DNA of 64,000 bases. It comes from CBDCYN01 sp965224205. Lineage in GTDB: Bacteria; Planctomycetota; Phycisphaerae; Phycisphaerales; Phycisphaeraceae. Under the pieces are notes generated by a model, which was not told the DNA's origin, did no database searches, and saw only the letters and a list, made by a program, of their open reading frames with translations. The DNA is taken from positions 248,001 to 312,000 of the forward strand of contig CBDCYN010000023.1 in the NCBI GenBank assembly GCA_965224205.1, read 5' to 3'. The stretch's first letter is position 1. Each line of letters starts with the position of its first letter. Of the stretch, positions 24,069 to 32,976 are shown piece by piece. The position numbers and the translations under genes were made by a program.

Positions 24069-25415
24069 TCAGGCTAACGCGGGGCCGGAAGGATCCGGCG
24101 CGATCCGGGTGATGATCTTCGCGCCCACCGCGTCGCCCCACACATTGACCGTGGTACGACACATATCCAAAATCCGGTCCACCCCGAGGATGATCCCCAC
24201 CGACGCCAGCGGCAACCGGCCCGCCCCGGTCAACCCCAGCGAATTGTTGACCGCCTCGACCACGATCACCATGGTCACCAGCCCGGCGCTGGGGATCCCC
24301 GCCGCCCCTACCGCCGCCAGCGTCGCGGTGATCACGATGATCGCCAGCTGCGTGGCGCCCAGGTCGATCCCGTAGCACTGGAACAGGAACACCACCGCCA
24401 CCGCTTCGTAAAGCGCCGTCCCGTCCATATTCACCGTCGCCCCCAGCGGCAACACAAAACCCGCCGCCCGCTTCGAGACCCCCCCAAACTTTTCGGCGCA
24501 CTCGATCGTCACCGGCAGCGTCGCCGAACTCGAATCCGTCCCAAACGCGGTCATCAGCGCCTGCCGCATCTGGTGCATAAACCGATACGGGTTCGTGCGT
24601 CCAAACACCCACAGCACCAGCGGCAGCACGACTAACCCGTGGATCCCCAACGCGACGATCACGGTCACGATGAACTTCCCCAGCGGCCCGATCAGGCTCG
24701 CGGTCCCGATGTCCGCCACCGTCCATACCACCAAGCAGAACACCCCCAGCGGCGCCAGCCAGAGGATCCAGTCGACGAGCTTCATCACCGCCGTGAACAC
24801 CCCGTCGAAAAACGCGATCACCGGCTGGCCCTTGCCCCCGATCATCGTCAGCACAACCCCCAGCAACAGGCTAAACGAGATCACCGGCAACAATCGACCG
24901 TTGGCTGCGTCCCCGATCGGGTTGCTGGGGATCAGCTGGGTGGTGATGTTCTTCACCGCCCCCCACAGCCCGCCGGTCGAGGCGTCCTCAACACGCTCCC
25001 GCTCGACGTGGTGTGTCTCTTGGAACTCCGCGACTCGCTGGCGGCGCGTCGCCTCGTCAAAGTCTCGCCCGGGCTGGATCGTCGTGACCAGCACGACCCC
25101 CAACACCACCGCGACCGCCATCGTCGCGAAGTAATACACCACCGCCCACCCCCCAACGCGCCCCAGCTGCCCCGGGTCCCCGATCGACGATACCCCCACG
25201 ATCACCGACGACGCCACCAGCGGCACCAGCACCATCTTCAGCAACCCGATGAAGAACGTGTTGCCCACGAAGCTGAACCCCTCGAGCACGCCCGCCGGCA
25301 CAGCCTTGTCGTAGTGCCAATAGAGACCCTCCCCCACCCCAGCGCCGAGCACCAGCCCGGCCAAGATGCCACCGGTCAGCACAGTGTGTTGGTTGAGTTT
25401 CACGACATCTTCCAA
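24069..25415 (-). CDS. Dicarboxylate/amino acid:cation symporter (DAACS family)
   Basis: 448 residues, about eight transmembrane segments and two re-entrant loops. Family marks: FSFVGNTFFIGLLKMVLVPL, the Ser-rich loop GTDSSSATLPVTIECAEK, the cation-site LPLGATVNMDGTALYEAV, and the second loop VGAAGIPSAGLVTMVIVVEA. It imports C4-dicarboxylates or acidic amino acids with H+ or Na+ (GltP/GltT/DctA relatives). Substrate cannot be assigned. A ~45-residue charged loop (RDFDEATRRQRVAEFQETH) between TM segments is typical for some family members. It is convergent with nothing and lies 110 bp from the NDUFA9-like gene. Confidence 0.93.
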   Translation of the reverse strand: MEDVVKLNQHTVLTGGILAGLVLGAGVGEGLYWHYDKAVPAGVLEGFSFVGNTFFIGLLKMVLVPLVASSVIVGVSSIGDPGQLGRVGGWAVVYYFATMAVAVVLGVVLVTTIQPGRDFDEATRRQRVAEFQETHHVERERVEDASTGGLWGAVKNITTQLIPSNPIGDAANGRLLPVISFSLLLGVVLTMIGGKGQPVIAFFDGVFTAVMKLVDWILWLAPLGVFCLVVWTVADIGTASLIGPLGKFIVTVIVALGIHGLVVLPLVLWVFGRTNPYRFMHQMRQALMTAFGTDSSSATLPVTIECAEKFGGVSKRAAGFVLPLGATVNMDGTALYEAVAVVFLFQCYGIDLGATQLAIIVITATLAAVGAAGIPSAGLVTMVIVVEAVNNSLGLTGAGRLPLASVGIILGVDRILDMCRTTVNVWGDAVGAKIITRIAPDPSGPALA

Positions 25416-25525
25416 AATCTATGAATACCCCGCGGACACCGGGGATCCATACCGTATGAGTCGCCGAGCTGCGGACAGGCCTACCCGCACCTAAACATTC
25501 CAAAGGTCGATCCACCGCCCGATCG

Positions 25526-26458
25526 TCACCCGATTTTATCCGCATACCCAGCCAGCGTCGGCTCGAACGCCGCCAGCTCGAACCGGAAGTGGTCCTGGAC
25601 CTTCTCGATCGGGCAGATCGTGTCTTCCTGGCTCATCACCACCTGGTCGGCGTTGAACGGCGCAAACGGCATCTTCGCGATCAGCTTCGCGTACCACGCC
25701 GGGATCGCCCTGGGCTTGCGGCCTGCCACCGCACCCGGGATGTACTTATGACAAGTGGTGTATAACCCCGGCCACGTGTACCGATCGGGCCCGCCCATCG
25801 GATAGGTTTCATTGACCGTGCGAGGATTGGTGAGGCTTTCGACAAAGCAACGGGCGACATCTTCGACCCAGACCGGCTGGAGCTTCCCCGCCCCGCCCTG
25901 TCCTAACAACCCCGCTCCGAAGTACGGCATGAACGGGGGGAACACGTTGGTGCAAAACCCCTTGACCATCTGCATGAACTCCCCGTCGGGGCCGTGGATC
26001 AGTGACGGGCGGAAAATGGTGTAGTCGATCCCGCTGTCTCGCACCGCCTGCTCCCCGGCCCATTTCGTGAGGTGGTACCGGCTCACAGCGTTCGGCCGCG
26101 TCCCCAGCGCAGACATGTGCACCCACCGCTTCACGCGCGTCTTCTTCGCCGCGGCTACGAGGTTCTCGGTCCCCACGCGGTGGACGCGGTCGAACGTCTG
26201 CCCCTTGCGCGGGATCTCCATGATGACCCCCACCAGGTGGACCACCGCGTCGGCGCCGTCGACCAGTTCTTCTAACGCCGATCGATCGAACAGATCCCCC
26301 CGCACCGCGTGGACCTTCGCATCGCAAACCGACAGCCGCTGAGGGTCACGCACCAGGGCCCGGATACGGATCCCCGACACAAGCAGACGGGCCAGAACAT
26401 GACGACCGACAAACCCGCTACCACCGGTCAGCGCCACACACACAGGTGATTCACCCAT
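25526..26458 (-). CDS. NAD(P)-binding protein, complex I NDUFA9-like family
   Basis: 310 residues, an atypical short-chain dehydrogenase/epimerase. Rossmann motif VALTGGSGFVGRHVLARLL at residues 8-26, VHLVGVIMEIPRKG, VHMSALGTRPNAVSRYHLTKWAGE with Y-x3-K, FRPSLIHGPDGEFM, and a C-terminal part matching proteins annotated as complex I NDUFA9 subunit family. Many bacteria carry such proteins without a NDH-1 link; it may instead act on quinone, nucleotide sugar or carotenoid substrates. No nuo genes are nearby. Start is ATG 26458; there is a short gap to hemC, divergently transcribed. Confidence 0.85.
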   Translation of the reverse strand: MGESPVCVALTGGSGFVGRHVLARLLVSGIRIRALVRDPQRLSVCDAKVHAVRGDLFDRSALEELVDGADAVVHLVGVIMEIPRKGQTFDRVHRVGTENLVAAAKKTRVKRWVHMSALGTRPNAVSRYHLTKWAGEQAVRDSGIDYTIFRPSLIHGPDGEFMQMVKGFCTNVFPPFMPYFGAGLLGQGGAGKLQPVWVEDVARCFVESLTNPRTVNETYPMGGPDRYTWPGLYTTCHKYIPGAVAGRKPRAIPAWYAKLIAKMPFAPFNADQVVMSQEDTICPIEKVQDHFRFELAAFEPTLAGYADKIG

Positions 26459-26654
26459 AAGATTTGATTCCGGATCGACCCTGAGACTGGAAGGCCCGCG
26501 ATTATTGCGTATTCTTGCGGGTAGATAAACCGATCTCGGCTGAATCGGCCTCTGGGCCCGTGTTCAGGACAAGGCCCTGGGGAACATCAACCAACCCGCG
26601 ATGCGGTAGTTTCTTACCCGGTGAGTATAGTAATCGCCTAGCCCGAGGTTTCAA

Positions 26655-27608
26655 TTGCGACCCAGCCGCCGACCGATCATTATCGCCGCTAGACAAAGCG
26701 CCTTGGCCCGTGTGCAAGCCCAGCTGGTGGGCGCGGCGTTGAGGCGGATCCATCCCCACGTGGAAATCGACTACCGGTGGGTAACGTCCGAGGGTGACCA
26801 GGCCCAAGACCTGCCGCTGGCCGAGATCGGTGGCAAGGGGCTGTTCACCCGGACGGTCGAGGCGGCTGTCCTCCGTGGCCAGGCCGACCTCGCGGTCCAC
26901 AGCCTCAAAGACCTGCCCGCCAACGATGCTCACACGGGCATCGCTGAGGGCTTAACGCTCGTGGCGATCCCCCGCCGCGGCGACCCGTATGATTGCCTGA
27001 TCACTGATCGGACCCATCAGCTCACGGCCCTGCCCCCCGCCGCGACCCTGGGCACGTCCAGCCCGCGTCGCGCCGCCCAGGCGCGTCGGCTGCGACCCGA
27101 CCTGGTCATCGAGCCCCTGCGGGGCAACGTCGAGACCCGCCTGCGCAAGGTCCTCGAGGACCGGCGTCACGACGCGACCCTGTTAGCGGCCGCGGGCTTG
27201 CTGAGATTAAATCTATCGCAACACACCCGGCTGATCGTCGACCCGGATTCGATCTTGCCCGCCGCTGGCCAGGGGGCGCTAGCGGTCCAGTGCCGCGCCG
27301 ATGACGCGGTCACCCTCAAACGGTGCCTGCCGCTCAATGACCCCGTGACCGCAGCCTTGGTCAACGCCGAACGGCGGGTCGTGGCCGCGATGAACGGGGA
27401 TTGCTACAGCCCGATCGCGGTGCTGGCCCAACCGGCCGCAGACCACGCCGCGGTCGAGGTGCGGCTGCGCGCCCGGGTGCTCAGTGTCGACGGTCAGCGG
27501 TGCGTCGAAGCCGATGAGCAGATGCCGGCGCCTTCCGTGGACAAGCTCGTCCGCCGCGTCACCCAACAGCTTCTCGAAGGCGGCGCGCTGGAGGTGCTTT
27601 CCGGATAG
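26655..27608 (+). CDS. hemC: Hydroxymethylbilane synthase (porphobilinogen deaminase)
   Basis: Polymerises four porphobilinogen units to hydroxymethylbilane in tetrapyrrole synthesis. 317 residues. Seen: IIIAARQSALARVQAQLV, ALADLAVHSLKDLP equivalent (QADLAVHSLKDLPAN), GTSSPRRAAQ, LRGNVETRLRKVLE, AAAGLLRLNL, LPAAGQGALAVQCR, and the cofactor-attachment Cys250 in GDCYSPIAVLAQ. The start is TTG 26655, after CGAGG. No other hem gene is in the window. Its 3' end converges with dnaA with only 12 bp between. Confidence 0.95.
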   Translation: MRPSRRPIIIAARQSALARVQAQLVGAALRRIHPHVEIDYRWVTSEGDQAQDLPLAEIGGKGLFTRTVEAAVLRGQADLAVHSLKDLPANDAHTGIAEGLTLVAIPRRGDPYDCLITDRTHQLTALPPAATLGTSSPRRAAQARRLRPDLVIEPLRGNVETRLRKVLEDRRHDATLLAAAGLLRLNLSQHTRLIVDPDSILPAAGQGALAVQCRADDAVTLKRCLPLNDPVTAALVNAERRVVAAMNGDCYSPIAVLAQPAADHAAVEVRLRARVLSVDGQRCVEADEQMPAPSVDKLVRRVTQQLLEGGALEVLSG

Positions 27609-27620
27609 AGCCGGCTCTGC

Positions 27621-29180
27621 TTAGCACGAAGCCCGCATGACGTGGTGTTTGATCCGGGCGATCAGGTCCGCGAGAGAGACCCGTTCTCCGGAGACCGGCA
27701 GCGTCCAGAGGTCCTGCTCAGACAACCACTGCTCGACGCGGCGCGTGGCGTTGACCATGGTCGAATGGGTACGCCGCCCCATCGCCGAGGCGATCTCGGG
27801 GTAACTCATCGAGGTTAACTGCCGCGCAAGGTAGATCAGCAGCGAACGAGCCAAGACCACATGCCGATGCCGGCCGGGGCCGAGGATCTGAACGCGGCTC
27901 ACCCCCAACTGCGTCACGACCGTGCCCAACAATTCCTCGAAGGATACCGCTTTGCGAAGCGGGCGAGTCTTGGCATCATCATCGAACAGCCGATGGACCA
28001 GGGCGCAGCCGATCGGGGCCGGTGGGTCCGGGTCGTCGCTGGGCGCCGCGGGGCCGGCGGGGTCGCTGCCCACGCGGATGGGCCGCCTCGTGCCCACCAG
28101 GTGGGCGAGGGCATAGATCTTGGTCAGCGCCCCTTCGATCTCTCGCACCGAGCCGGCGCAACGGCGGGCCAGCTCCTCGATCGCCGAGTCCAAGACGCAG
28201 ATGCCCCGTCTCTGGACCAGGGCGCGGATGATCTTCGCCCGTGTTTGCAGGTCGGGTAGCTGCATCTGGACCACCATCCCGCGCAGGAACCGGCTGATGA
28301 GGGATTCACTGAACTGCTTGATCAGCTTCGGGTGGCTGTCGCTGGCCAAGACCACGCGGGCGCCGCCCAGCTCGATCGCGTCGAAGCTGTGGAGGAACTC
28401 CTGCTGAGTGGCCTGCTTGTTGGCCAAGAAGTGCACGTCGTCGATGGCCAGCAGGTCCAACCGGCGGATCCGCTTGCGGAACGGATCGAGCTTGTTGGAG
28501 CGCATCGCGGTTAGGAAGTCATTGGTGAACTGCTCGGCGGTGATGTACAGCACCCGGGCGTTGGGCTGGGTGTGGAGCATCTTGCTACAAATGCCCTGTA
28601 GCAGGTGGGTCTTGCCAACCCCGCAGCCGCCGTGGAGGAACAGGGGATTGACGGACGCGTGGTCGTCGCCCATCACGCGCGACGCGGCGGTATAGGCCAG
28701 CTCGTTGCTGGGCCCGACCACGAAGCTATCGAGGCTGTGACGCAGCAGCTCACGGGGCGCCGGCCGGGCGTTGTGCCGCGACGAGGCCGGGGGATCGGTC
28801 GTGCCCGCACGGCCGCGGCTGATGGTTTGGGGCTGAGCCTGCCCCGCGGACCGACAGGGCGGCGTGCCGGTGGTGTGGGGGCCGCCGGTGCCCGCGGCGA
28901 CGCCGGGGGCGAAACGGTCGGGGCGGATCCGAAGCTCGAGGCCGATCATGGCGCCCAGCTCGTCACGGGCCGCACGGCGCAGGTCCTCGATAAAGTGCCG
29001 GTTGATCCAGTCGGCGACGAATCGATTGGGGACCGTCACGTCTAGACGCTGGTGCTGGTTGAGGTACTCGAGCTTCGCGGACCGGTCGAACCACATCCGG
29101 TAGCGTTGAGTCCCCACCACGGAAGCCAGCCTCTGCGCGATGCGCGCACAGACATTGTTCTCGGCGGTAGCCGTCGTCAA
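27621..29180 (-). CDS. dnaA: Chromosomal replication initiator protein DnaA
   Basis: Binds DnaA boxes at oriC and opens the duplex. 519 residues. Domain I near 5-80 (ARIAQRLASVVGTQRYRMWF), a Pro/Gly/Thr-rich linker (about 85-150), the AAA+ domain with Walker A GGCGVGKTHLLQGI (about 180) and Walker B LLAIDDVHFLANKQATQQEF, and domain IV with the signature SYPEIASAMGRRTHSTMVNA near 465. An extra Pro/Asp-rich stretch of about 45 residues (GSDPAGPAAPSDDPDPPAP) sits between the AAA+ lid and domain IV. The start is TTG 29180, with AAGGAG 7 bases upstream. dnaN and other origin genes are not beside it. Confidence 0.96.
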   Translation of the reverse strand: MTTATAENNVCARIAQRLASVVGTQRYRMWFDRSAKLEYLNQHQRLDVTVPNRFVADWINRHFIEDLRRAARDELGAMIGLELRIRPDRFAPGVAAGTGGPHTTGTPPCRSAGQAQPQTISRGRAGTTDPPASSRHNARPAPRELLRHSLDSFVVGPSNELAYTAASRVMGDDHASVNPLFLHGGCGVGKTHLLQGICSKMLHTQPNARVLYITAEQFTNDFLTAMRSNKLDPFRKRIRRLDLLAIDDVHFLANKQATQQEFLHSFDAIELGGARVVLASDSHPKLIKQFSESLISRFLRGMVVQMQLPDLQTRAKIIRALVQRRGICVLDSAIEELARRCAGSVREIEGALTKIYALAHLVGTRRPIRVGSDPAGPAAPSDDPDPPAPIGCALVHRLFDDDAKTRPLRKAVSFEELLGTVVTQLGVSRVQILGPGRHRHVVLARSLLIYLARQLTSMSYPEIASAMGRRTHSTMVNATRRVEQWLSEQDLWTLPVSGERVSLADLIARIKHHVMRASC

Positions 29181-29557
29181 CGGTCACTCCTTTGTCTTAA
29201 CCTAAAAACCCGAGAAACAGCGGCCAACGAGACCCCGGAAAAGACTGCACCAGGGCGGCCGTTCATACACTTGCGATCATCAAGGATCCGTCCGGCGAGG
29301 TCGATCAGCCCACGACATTCAGAAAGGTCGATCCACCTCCTGGGCCATGGTCGTCCGGGGTTGATCGAGGTGGCAGTCCCTTGCCACGGTTCCAAAGATA
29401 CTCATTCCCGGACGTTGATCAATAGGGTGAAAAGGTGAGTGTGACGAACGGTTAGCTCAGTATGAGTATCTTCAAGCAGTTGAGGGCCCAAAAAAATTTT
29501 CCCGCCGCGGGGATCACGCCAGGAAACCGCCGGCAGAAAAAGTGGAAAACCTGGCGA
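29181..29557. other. 377-bp gap upstream of dnaA
   Basis: The region was searched by eye for DnaA boxes (TTATNCACA); no perfect match was seen, so it is not called an origin. It contains an 11-bp perfect inverted repeat (29395-29405 and 29462-29472). Confidence 0.5.
29395..29472. repeat. Perfect 11-bp inverted repeat upstream of dnaA
   Basis: AAGATACTCAT (29395-29405) is the exact complement of ATGAGTATCTT (29462-29472), 56 bp apart. It could be a pair of operator half-sites or the base of an RNA hairpin at the 3' end of the gene at 29558. Confidence 0.4.
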
Positions 29558-30538
29558 CTAGGCTTGGGTCGCCACCGGCAATTCAAACATGAGAGCCAGC
29601 TTACGCGCTTTGGGTTTGAACCACATCGACCGGTATAAGCGGACAGCGGGCGTGTTGGCTTCATCGACGGCTAAAAGGATTTCGTCCACTCCGTGTTCGA
29701 TCGAGGCCTGTAAGCCATGGGCCAGCAACCGCCTGCCCAATCCCTTGCCGCGCCACGGGGGCGCGATCCCGAGGTATACCAGCTCCACGGCCCTGGTGTG
29801 AGGCACGCGGTTGAGCAGCATCACCGCCACCGGTCGGTCGCCTTCGTCGAGCAGGGCCCTCCACAGCTGGGGCAGGAACCGCCCGGTGGCCATGTGGCCG
29901 GCGATGATGTCGTCGATGTCCCGCTTGCCCACGAGCCGGGGGCAGTCGAGGGTGTTCTCGTAACTAGACAAGATCGCGCCGGCGAACAACTCGCGGTAGG
30001 CAGGCTGCCAGGTGATGAACCTCAGCGGGTGCAACGACGCGTCGAGCGAAAACGGCGACAGGCCGGCGCGATCGAGGCCGCGGCTCATGTACAGCAGATG
30101 GGCCAGCTCGGTGAATCCGCCGCGTACGAGGGCGTCGATCTCCAGTTTCTGGCCGGCCTCCATGAGCGCCTGGACCAGGCGGATCTCGTTGGGATTTTGC
30201 TGCTCACACGCGACCCGGACCAGCCGGCCGGTGGTCACGACCCGGCCGCGGTCTTGAACGGGGCAGATGAACAGCATCGCGGTCCGCCCGGGGTTGGGCA
30301 CGACCATGACCGCGGCGACCGGGACTTGATCCTGGTAAGCGGCCCACAACCCGTCCCGTAACAGCTGCTGGGGGTCTTGGACCGTCTCCAGGAATGCTCC
30401 GATTGGTGGGATTGGCTCGGTGGCACGCCCGGTCAACAAGACAGACAACGCCTCGTTTCGCCGATCGGGATCCACACAGGTGTAGACCGTGTCCGTCAGC
30501 CCGCGGTGCTGATCCGGAACGTCATGGGGTTTGGCCAT
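29558..30538 (-). CDS. Protein with two GNAT acetyltransferase domains
   Basis: About 326 residues. The C-terminal half carries a clear GNAT acetyl-CoA site: VELVYLGIAPPWRGKGLGRRLL followed by EILLAVDEANTPAVRLYRSMWF. The N-terminal half (AAYQDQVPVAAVMVVPNPGRTAMLF and ALMEAGQKLEIDALVRGGF) looks like a degenerate GNAT repeat, an MshD-like layout. The substrate is unknown. Start ATG 30538 (MAKPHDV) was chosen; the frame extends to ATG 30589, which would overlap the divergent gene's promoter. It is divergent from the exported protein at 30598. Confidence 0.8.
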   Translation of the reverse strand: MAKPHDVPDQHRGLTDTVYTCVDPDRRNEALSVLLTGRATEPIPPIGAFLETVQDPQQLLRDGLWAAYQDQVPVAAVMVVPNPGRTAMLFICPVQDRGRVVTTGRLVRVACEQQNPNEIRLVQALMEAGQKLEIDALVRGGFTELAHLLYMSRGLDRAGLSPFSLDASLHPLRFITWQPAYRELFAGAILSSYENTLDCPRLVGKRDIDDIIAGHMATGRFLPQLWRALLDEGDRPVAVMLLNRVPHTRAVELVYLGIAPPWRGKGLGRRLLAHGLQASIEHGVDEILLAVDEANTPAVRLYRSMWFKPKARKLALMFELPVATQA

Positions 30539-30597
30539 GCTATCGCGCCGTATGAAGATTGACCCTAACGTCTTTGATCGTACAATCATTATCCAAG

Positions 30598-31254
30598 ATG
30601 AAAAGTGGCTTCCACGCAGGCGTGACGATGATCGACCGTGTCTGGGCCCGATGGGTCGCGGTGGGGTTGGCGGTGGCGATCGTCATCGGCTCGACCGCGA
30701 GCGTCGGGGCGTACCCCCAACCCTCGCTGGTCCCCGAATCTTGGCAGCTCGATTTTGAGTGCCGCGTGCCTCGGGCCATCGCGGTCCGCACCGACGAAGG
30801 CACCACCCGGTGGTACTGGTATCTGGCCTACCAGGCGGAGAATAACTCCGGAGACGACCAGTTGTTCATCCCCGAGGTTACGGTGATCACCGATCAAGGG
30901 CAGATCATCGTCACGGACGTGGGCGTGCCGTCGAAGGTTTTCGAGGAGGTCCGCCAGCGGCTTCGCAATCCGCTGTTGGTACGGTCGTCGGAGGTGATCG
31001 GGAAGATCCTCCAGGGCCCTGACCACGCCAAAGACGGCGTGGCCATCTGGGCGGTCCCGGATGAAGACGTCGATTCCTTTTCGGTGATCATCTCTGGACT
31101 CAGTGGGGAGACCCAGAAGATCCAGCACCCCGTCACTGGTGAGCCGGTCTTACTGCGTAAGACGCTGATGATCGACTACTCGACACCGGGCACCGCTGTT
31201 TCGCCTCAGGATCCGACTATTGAGGAGACAGGCCGACGCTGGATCATGCGTTGA
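30598..31254 (+). CDS. Exported protein of unknown function
   Basis: 218 residues from ATG 30598, with a hydrophobic signal peptide (WVAVGLAVAIVIGSTASVGA) near 22-41. The mature part (YPQPSLVPESWQLDFECRVP, then RWYWYLAYQAENNSGDDQLF) matches a type of planctomycete hypothetical protein I recognise only by its pattern. No catalytic motif or lipobox is seen. Met at 30628 is an alternative start. Followed by a strong terminator hairpin. Confidence 0.7.
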   Translation: MKSGFHAGVTMIDRVWARWVAVGLAVAIVIGSTASVGAYPQPSLVPESWQLDFECRVPRAIAVRTDEGTTRWYWYLAYQAENNSGDDQLFIPEVTVITDQGQIIVTDVGVPSKVFEEVRQRLRNPLLVRSSEVIGKILQGPDHAKDGVAIWAVPDEDVDSFSVIISGLSGETQKIQHPVTGEPVLLRKTLMIDYSTPGTAVSPQDPTIEETGRRWIMR

Positions 31255-31359
31255 CTGAATCGCCGCCACTCCACCCACCGCATCCCCGTATCTTTAACCG
31301 TATTTCCCGGCTCGGTTGACCTGCACAGGCAGGGCCAATGGCTCTCGAAGGTGATCGAT

Positions 31360-31425
31360 CTGGCTGGGGGCAGCCCGCCAGCAACGGGGGGGGTAACGAA
31401 GACGAGATACCTCGTCCTCGTTACC
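31360..31425. terminator. Twin-hairpin bidirectional terminator between convergent genes (E5)
   Basis: Hairpin 1: CTGGCTGGG and CCCGCCAG around 31360-31381. Hairpin 2: 15-bp arms 31392-31406 and 31411-31425 (one mismatch) with a 4-nt ATAC loop. The layout resembles the twin-hairpin elements E1-E3. It sits between the stops of the 30598 gene and the glycosyltransferase. Confidence 0.65.
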
Positions 31426-31439
31426 TCATATCCCTCTAT

Positions 31440-32651
31440 CTATAGGACAACCCCCGGCTCGACTGTGTCAGCCATGATCGTATCCACGCCCTCAATGAGG
31501 TTGAGGTAGCGGGTTTTCCAGTTCGAAGCGATCACAGACCAATCGAATCGTTCGCGGACGAACGCCTTGGCCTTAGCGGCGGCGGCCAAGCGGGCGTCGT
31601 GATCGGACAGCCAATGGGTTAACGCCTCATGAAGCGATCGCGCGTCGGTGGTGGTGACCAGCCCAACACCCGCCGACGCGATCTGGTCATGGATGCCCAC
31701 ACGGTCTGAGACCACGACCGGCGTGCCGGTCGCTAGCGCCTCGATCACGGCGACGCCGAAATTCTCATGATCGCTGGGCAGGCAGAACAGGTCCGAATCG
31801 ACAAGAGCAGCGGTCAGGTCTTTGTCATGGAGGATCCCCGTGAACTGTACCCGGTCGCCAAGGCCATCACGTGCCACCATCCTCTCCAATTGTTGGCGGT
31901 AGCCGCCGCTATCGGGGCCGATCACCGCTAACACCCAATCGGCTTGCGGGTCCAGGGCCATAGCGGGGATTAGGTGTTCAAGGCCTTTACCGGGGTGGAC
32001 CCGACCGACAAAACTAACCAGTGGCCGGTCGCCGATCCGGGGCCATTTTTGGCGGAATTGTCCCTGGGGTGGCAACGGGGTGTACCGAGATAGATCGATA
32101 CCGTTGGGCTCGATAATGGCGCAGCCCTGGCCAGCCTGTGAAGCTGCTCGGTCACGCTCCATGGTCGAAACGAAGTGAAACGCCGCGGCTCGTTCGAGTG
32201 TACGACGCAGCCGCCAGGTCAGGTACAACTTCTTCTTGAACCGCCTGTGTTTCATGCTCCAGGCGTCGAGCATCCCGCATGGGCGGACGATATAAGGGGT
32301 GTTCCGTTGCCACGCCAGCCGCGCGGCTTGGTGCTGGATCTCTTCCCAAAGCGCGTGGATATGGACGATGTCTGTCGCGGCTAGCAGGGACGCGATCTCG
32401 GGGCCGACCCTCGGGTGCCAGGCCAGCGGCCCCCAATGCGGACCGATCAATCTCACGTCGATCCCACGGGCGCGCAGCCGGTCCACGAGGCGAAGATCGT
32501 CACCCCTGGCCCACATCGCGGCGACCGAGACGTCGACCCCCTCCACCGCGGCGAGGGCTTCAACCAAGCCGACAAACGCGATCGCCGGCCCGCCGAGACG
32601 TGGGTCGAGACCGGAAATCACGTGAAGCACGCGCAGCGGTGGTTGATCCAT
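31440..32651 (-). CDS. Glycosyltransferase family 4 protein
   Basis: 403 residues. A GT-B fold enzyme of the GT4 type: N-terminal RVLHVISGLDPRLGGPAIAF, IVHIHALWEE, IIEPNGIDLSRYTP, then the donor-binding domain VSFVGRVHPGKGLEHLIPAM and the acid/base and nucleotide motif FCLPSDHENFGVAVIEALATGTPVVVSD. It transfers a sugar during exopolysaccharide, LPS or glycoprotein synthesis; acceptor and donor are unknown. The frame extends to 32690, but ATG 32651 (MDQPPLRV) fits the family start. It is separated from the sulfotransferase by a gap with repeat copy R1; together they suggest sulfated surface glycan synthesis (inference). Confidence 0.92.
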   Translation of the reverse strand: MDQPPLRVLHVISGLDPRLGGPAIAFVGLVEALAAVEGVDVSVAAMWARGDDLRLVDRLRARGIDVRLIGPHWGPLAWHPRVGPEIASLLAATDIVHIHALWEEIQHQAARLAWQRNTPYIVRPCGMLDAWSMKHRRFKKKLYLTWRLRRTLERAAAFHFVSTMERDRAASQAGQGCAIIEPNGIDLSRYTPLPPQGQFRQKWPRIGDRPLVSFVGRVHPGKGLEHLIPAMALDPQADWVLAVIGPDSGGYRQQLERMVARDGLGDRVQFTGILHDKDLTAALVDSDLFCLPSDHENFGVAVIEALATGTPVVVSDRVGIHDQIASAGVGLVTTTDARSLHEALTHWLSDHDARLAAAAKAKAFVRERFDWSVIASNWKTRYLNLIEGVDTIMADTVEPGVVL

Positions 32652-32976
32652 AGGGGGCTGGGCTTGGCGATGATAAAAGGTTCGCGTCAAGGGTCATGCT
32701 CAGCAGGTCAATGGATCAGCCGTAGGGTCCGGCGCGTCGCCGTTCTTGGGTCCGTGGTTTGGGGCTTCGATCACCACGGCTTAGGGTATCGGAGGTCTCG
32801 ACGCCCAGTTCGATCAGCAGGTCGCGGCCCGCGAAGAGGGCAAGGCAACGTTGTGCAGCAATACAGCCCTGAGGCAACACATCCCTGACAAGCTGTTTCA
32901 AAATCTATATCCCGTTGGTTTCCGCACTGGCTGACAAGCAGCCAGTGGCAGCCGTCCATGGTTTTTGAAACAGCTT
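32652..32976. other. Gap upstream of the glycosyltransferase
   Basis: Contains palindromic element R1 (32890-32976) and no gene that can be supported. Confidence 0.5.
32890..32976. repeat. 87-bp palindromic element, copy R1
   Basis: Ends AAGCTGTTTCAAAA and TTTTTGAAACAGCTT are inverted repeats; the inside has GCACTGGCTG and CAGCCAGTGGC as a second palindrome. It matches R2 (34026-34112) in length and at 83 of 87 positions, same orientation. MITE-like. Confidence 0.85.

Noticed and set aside
29181..29557. Replication origin next to dnaA
   Set aside because: No perfect TTATNCACA boxes or AT-rich unwinding element were seen.
32716..32901. Short reverse frame upstream of the glycosyltransferase
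   Set aside because: Runs into repeat R1; no recognisable family, so not called a pseudogene.
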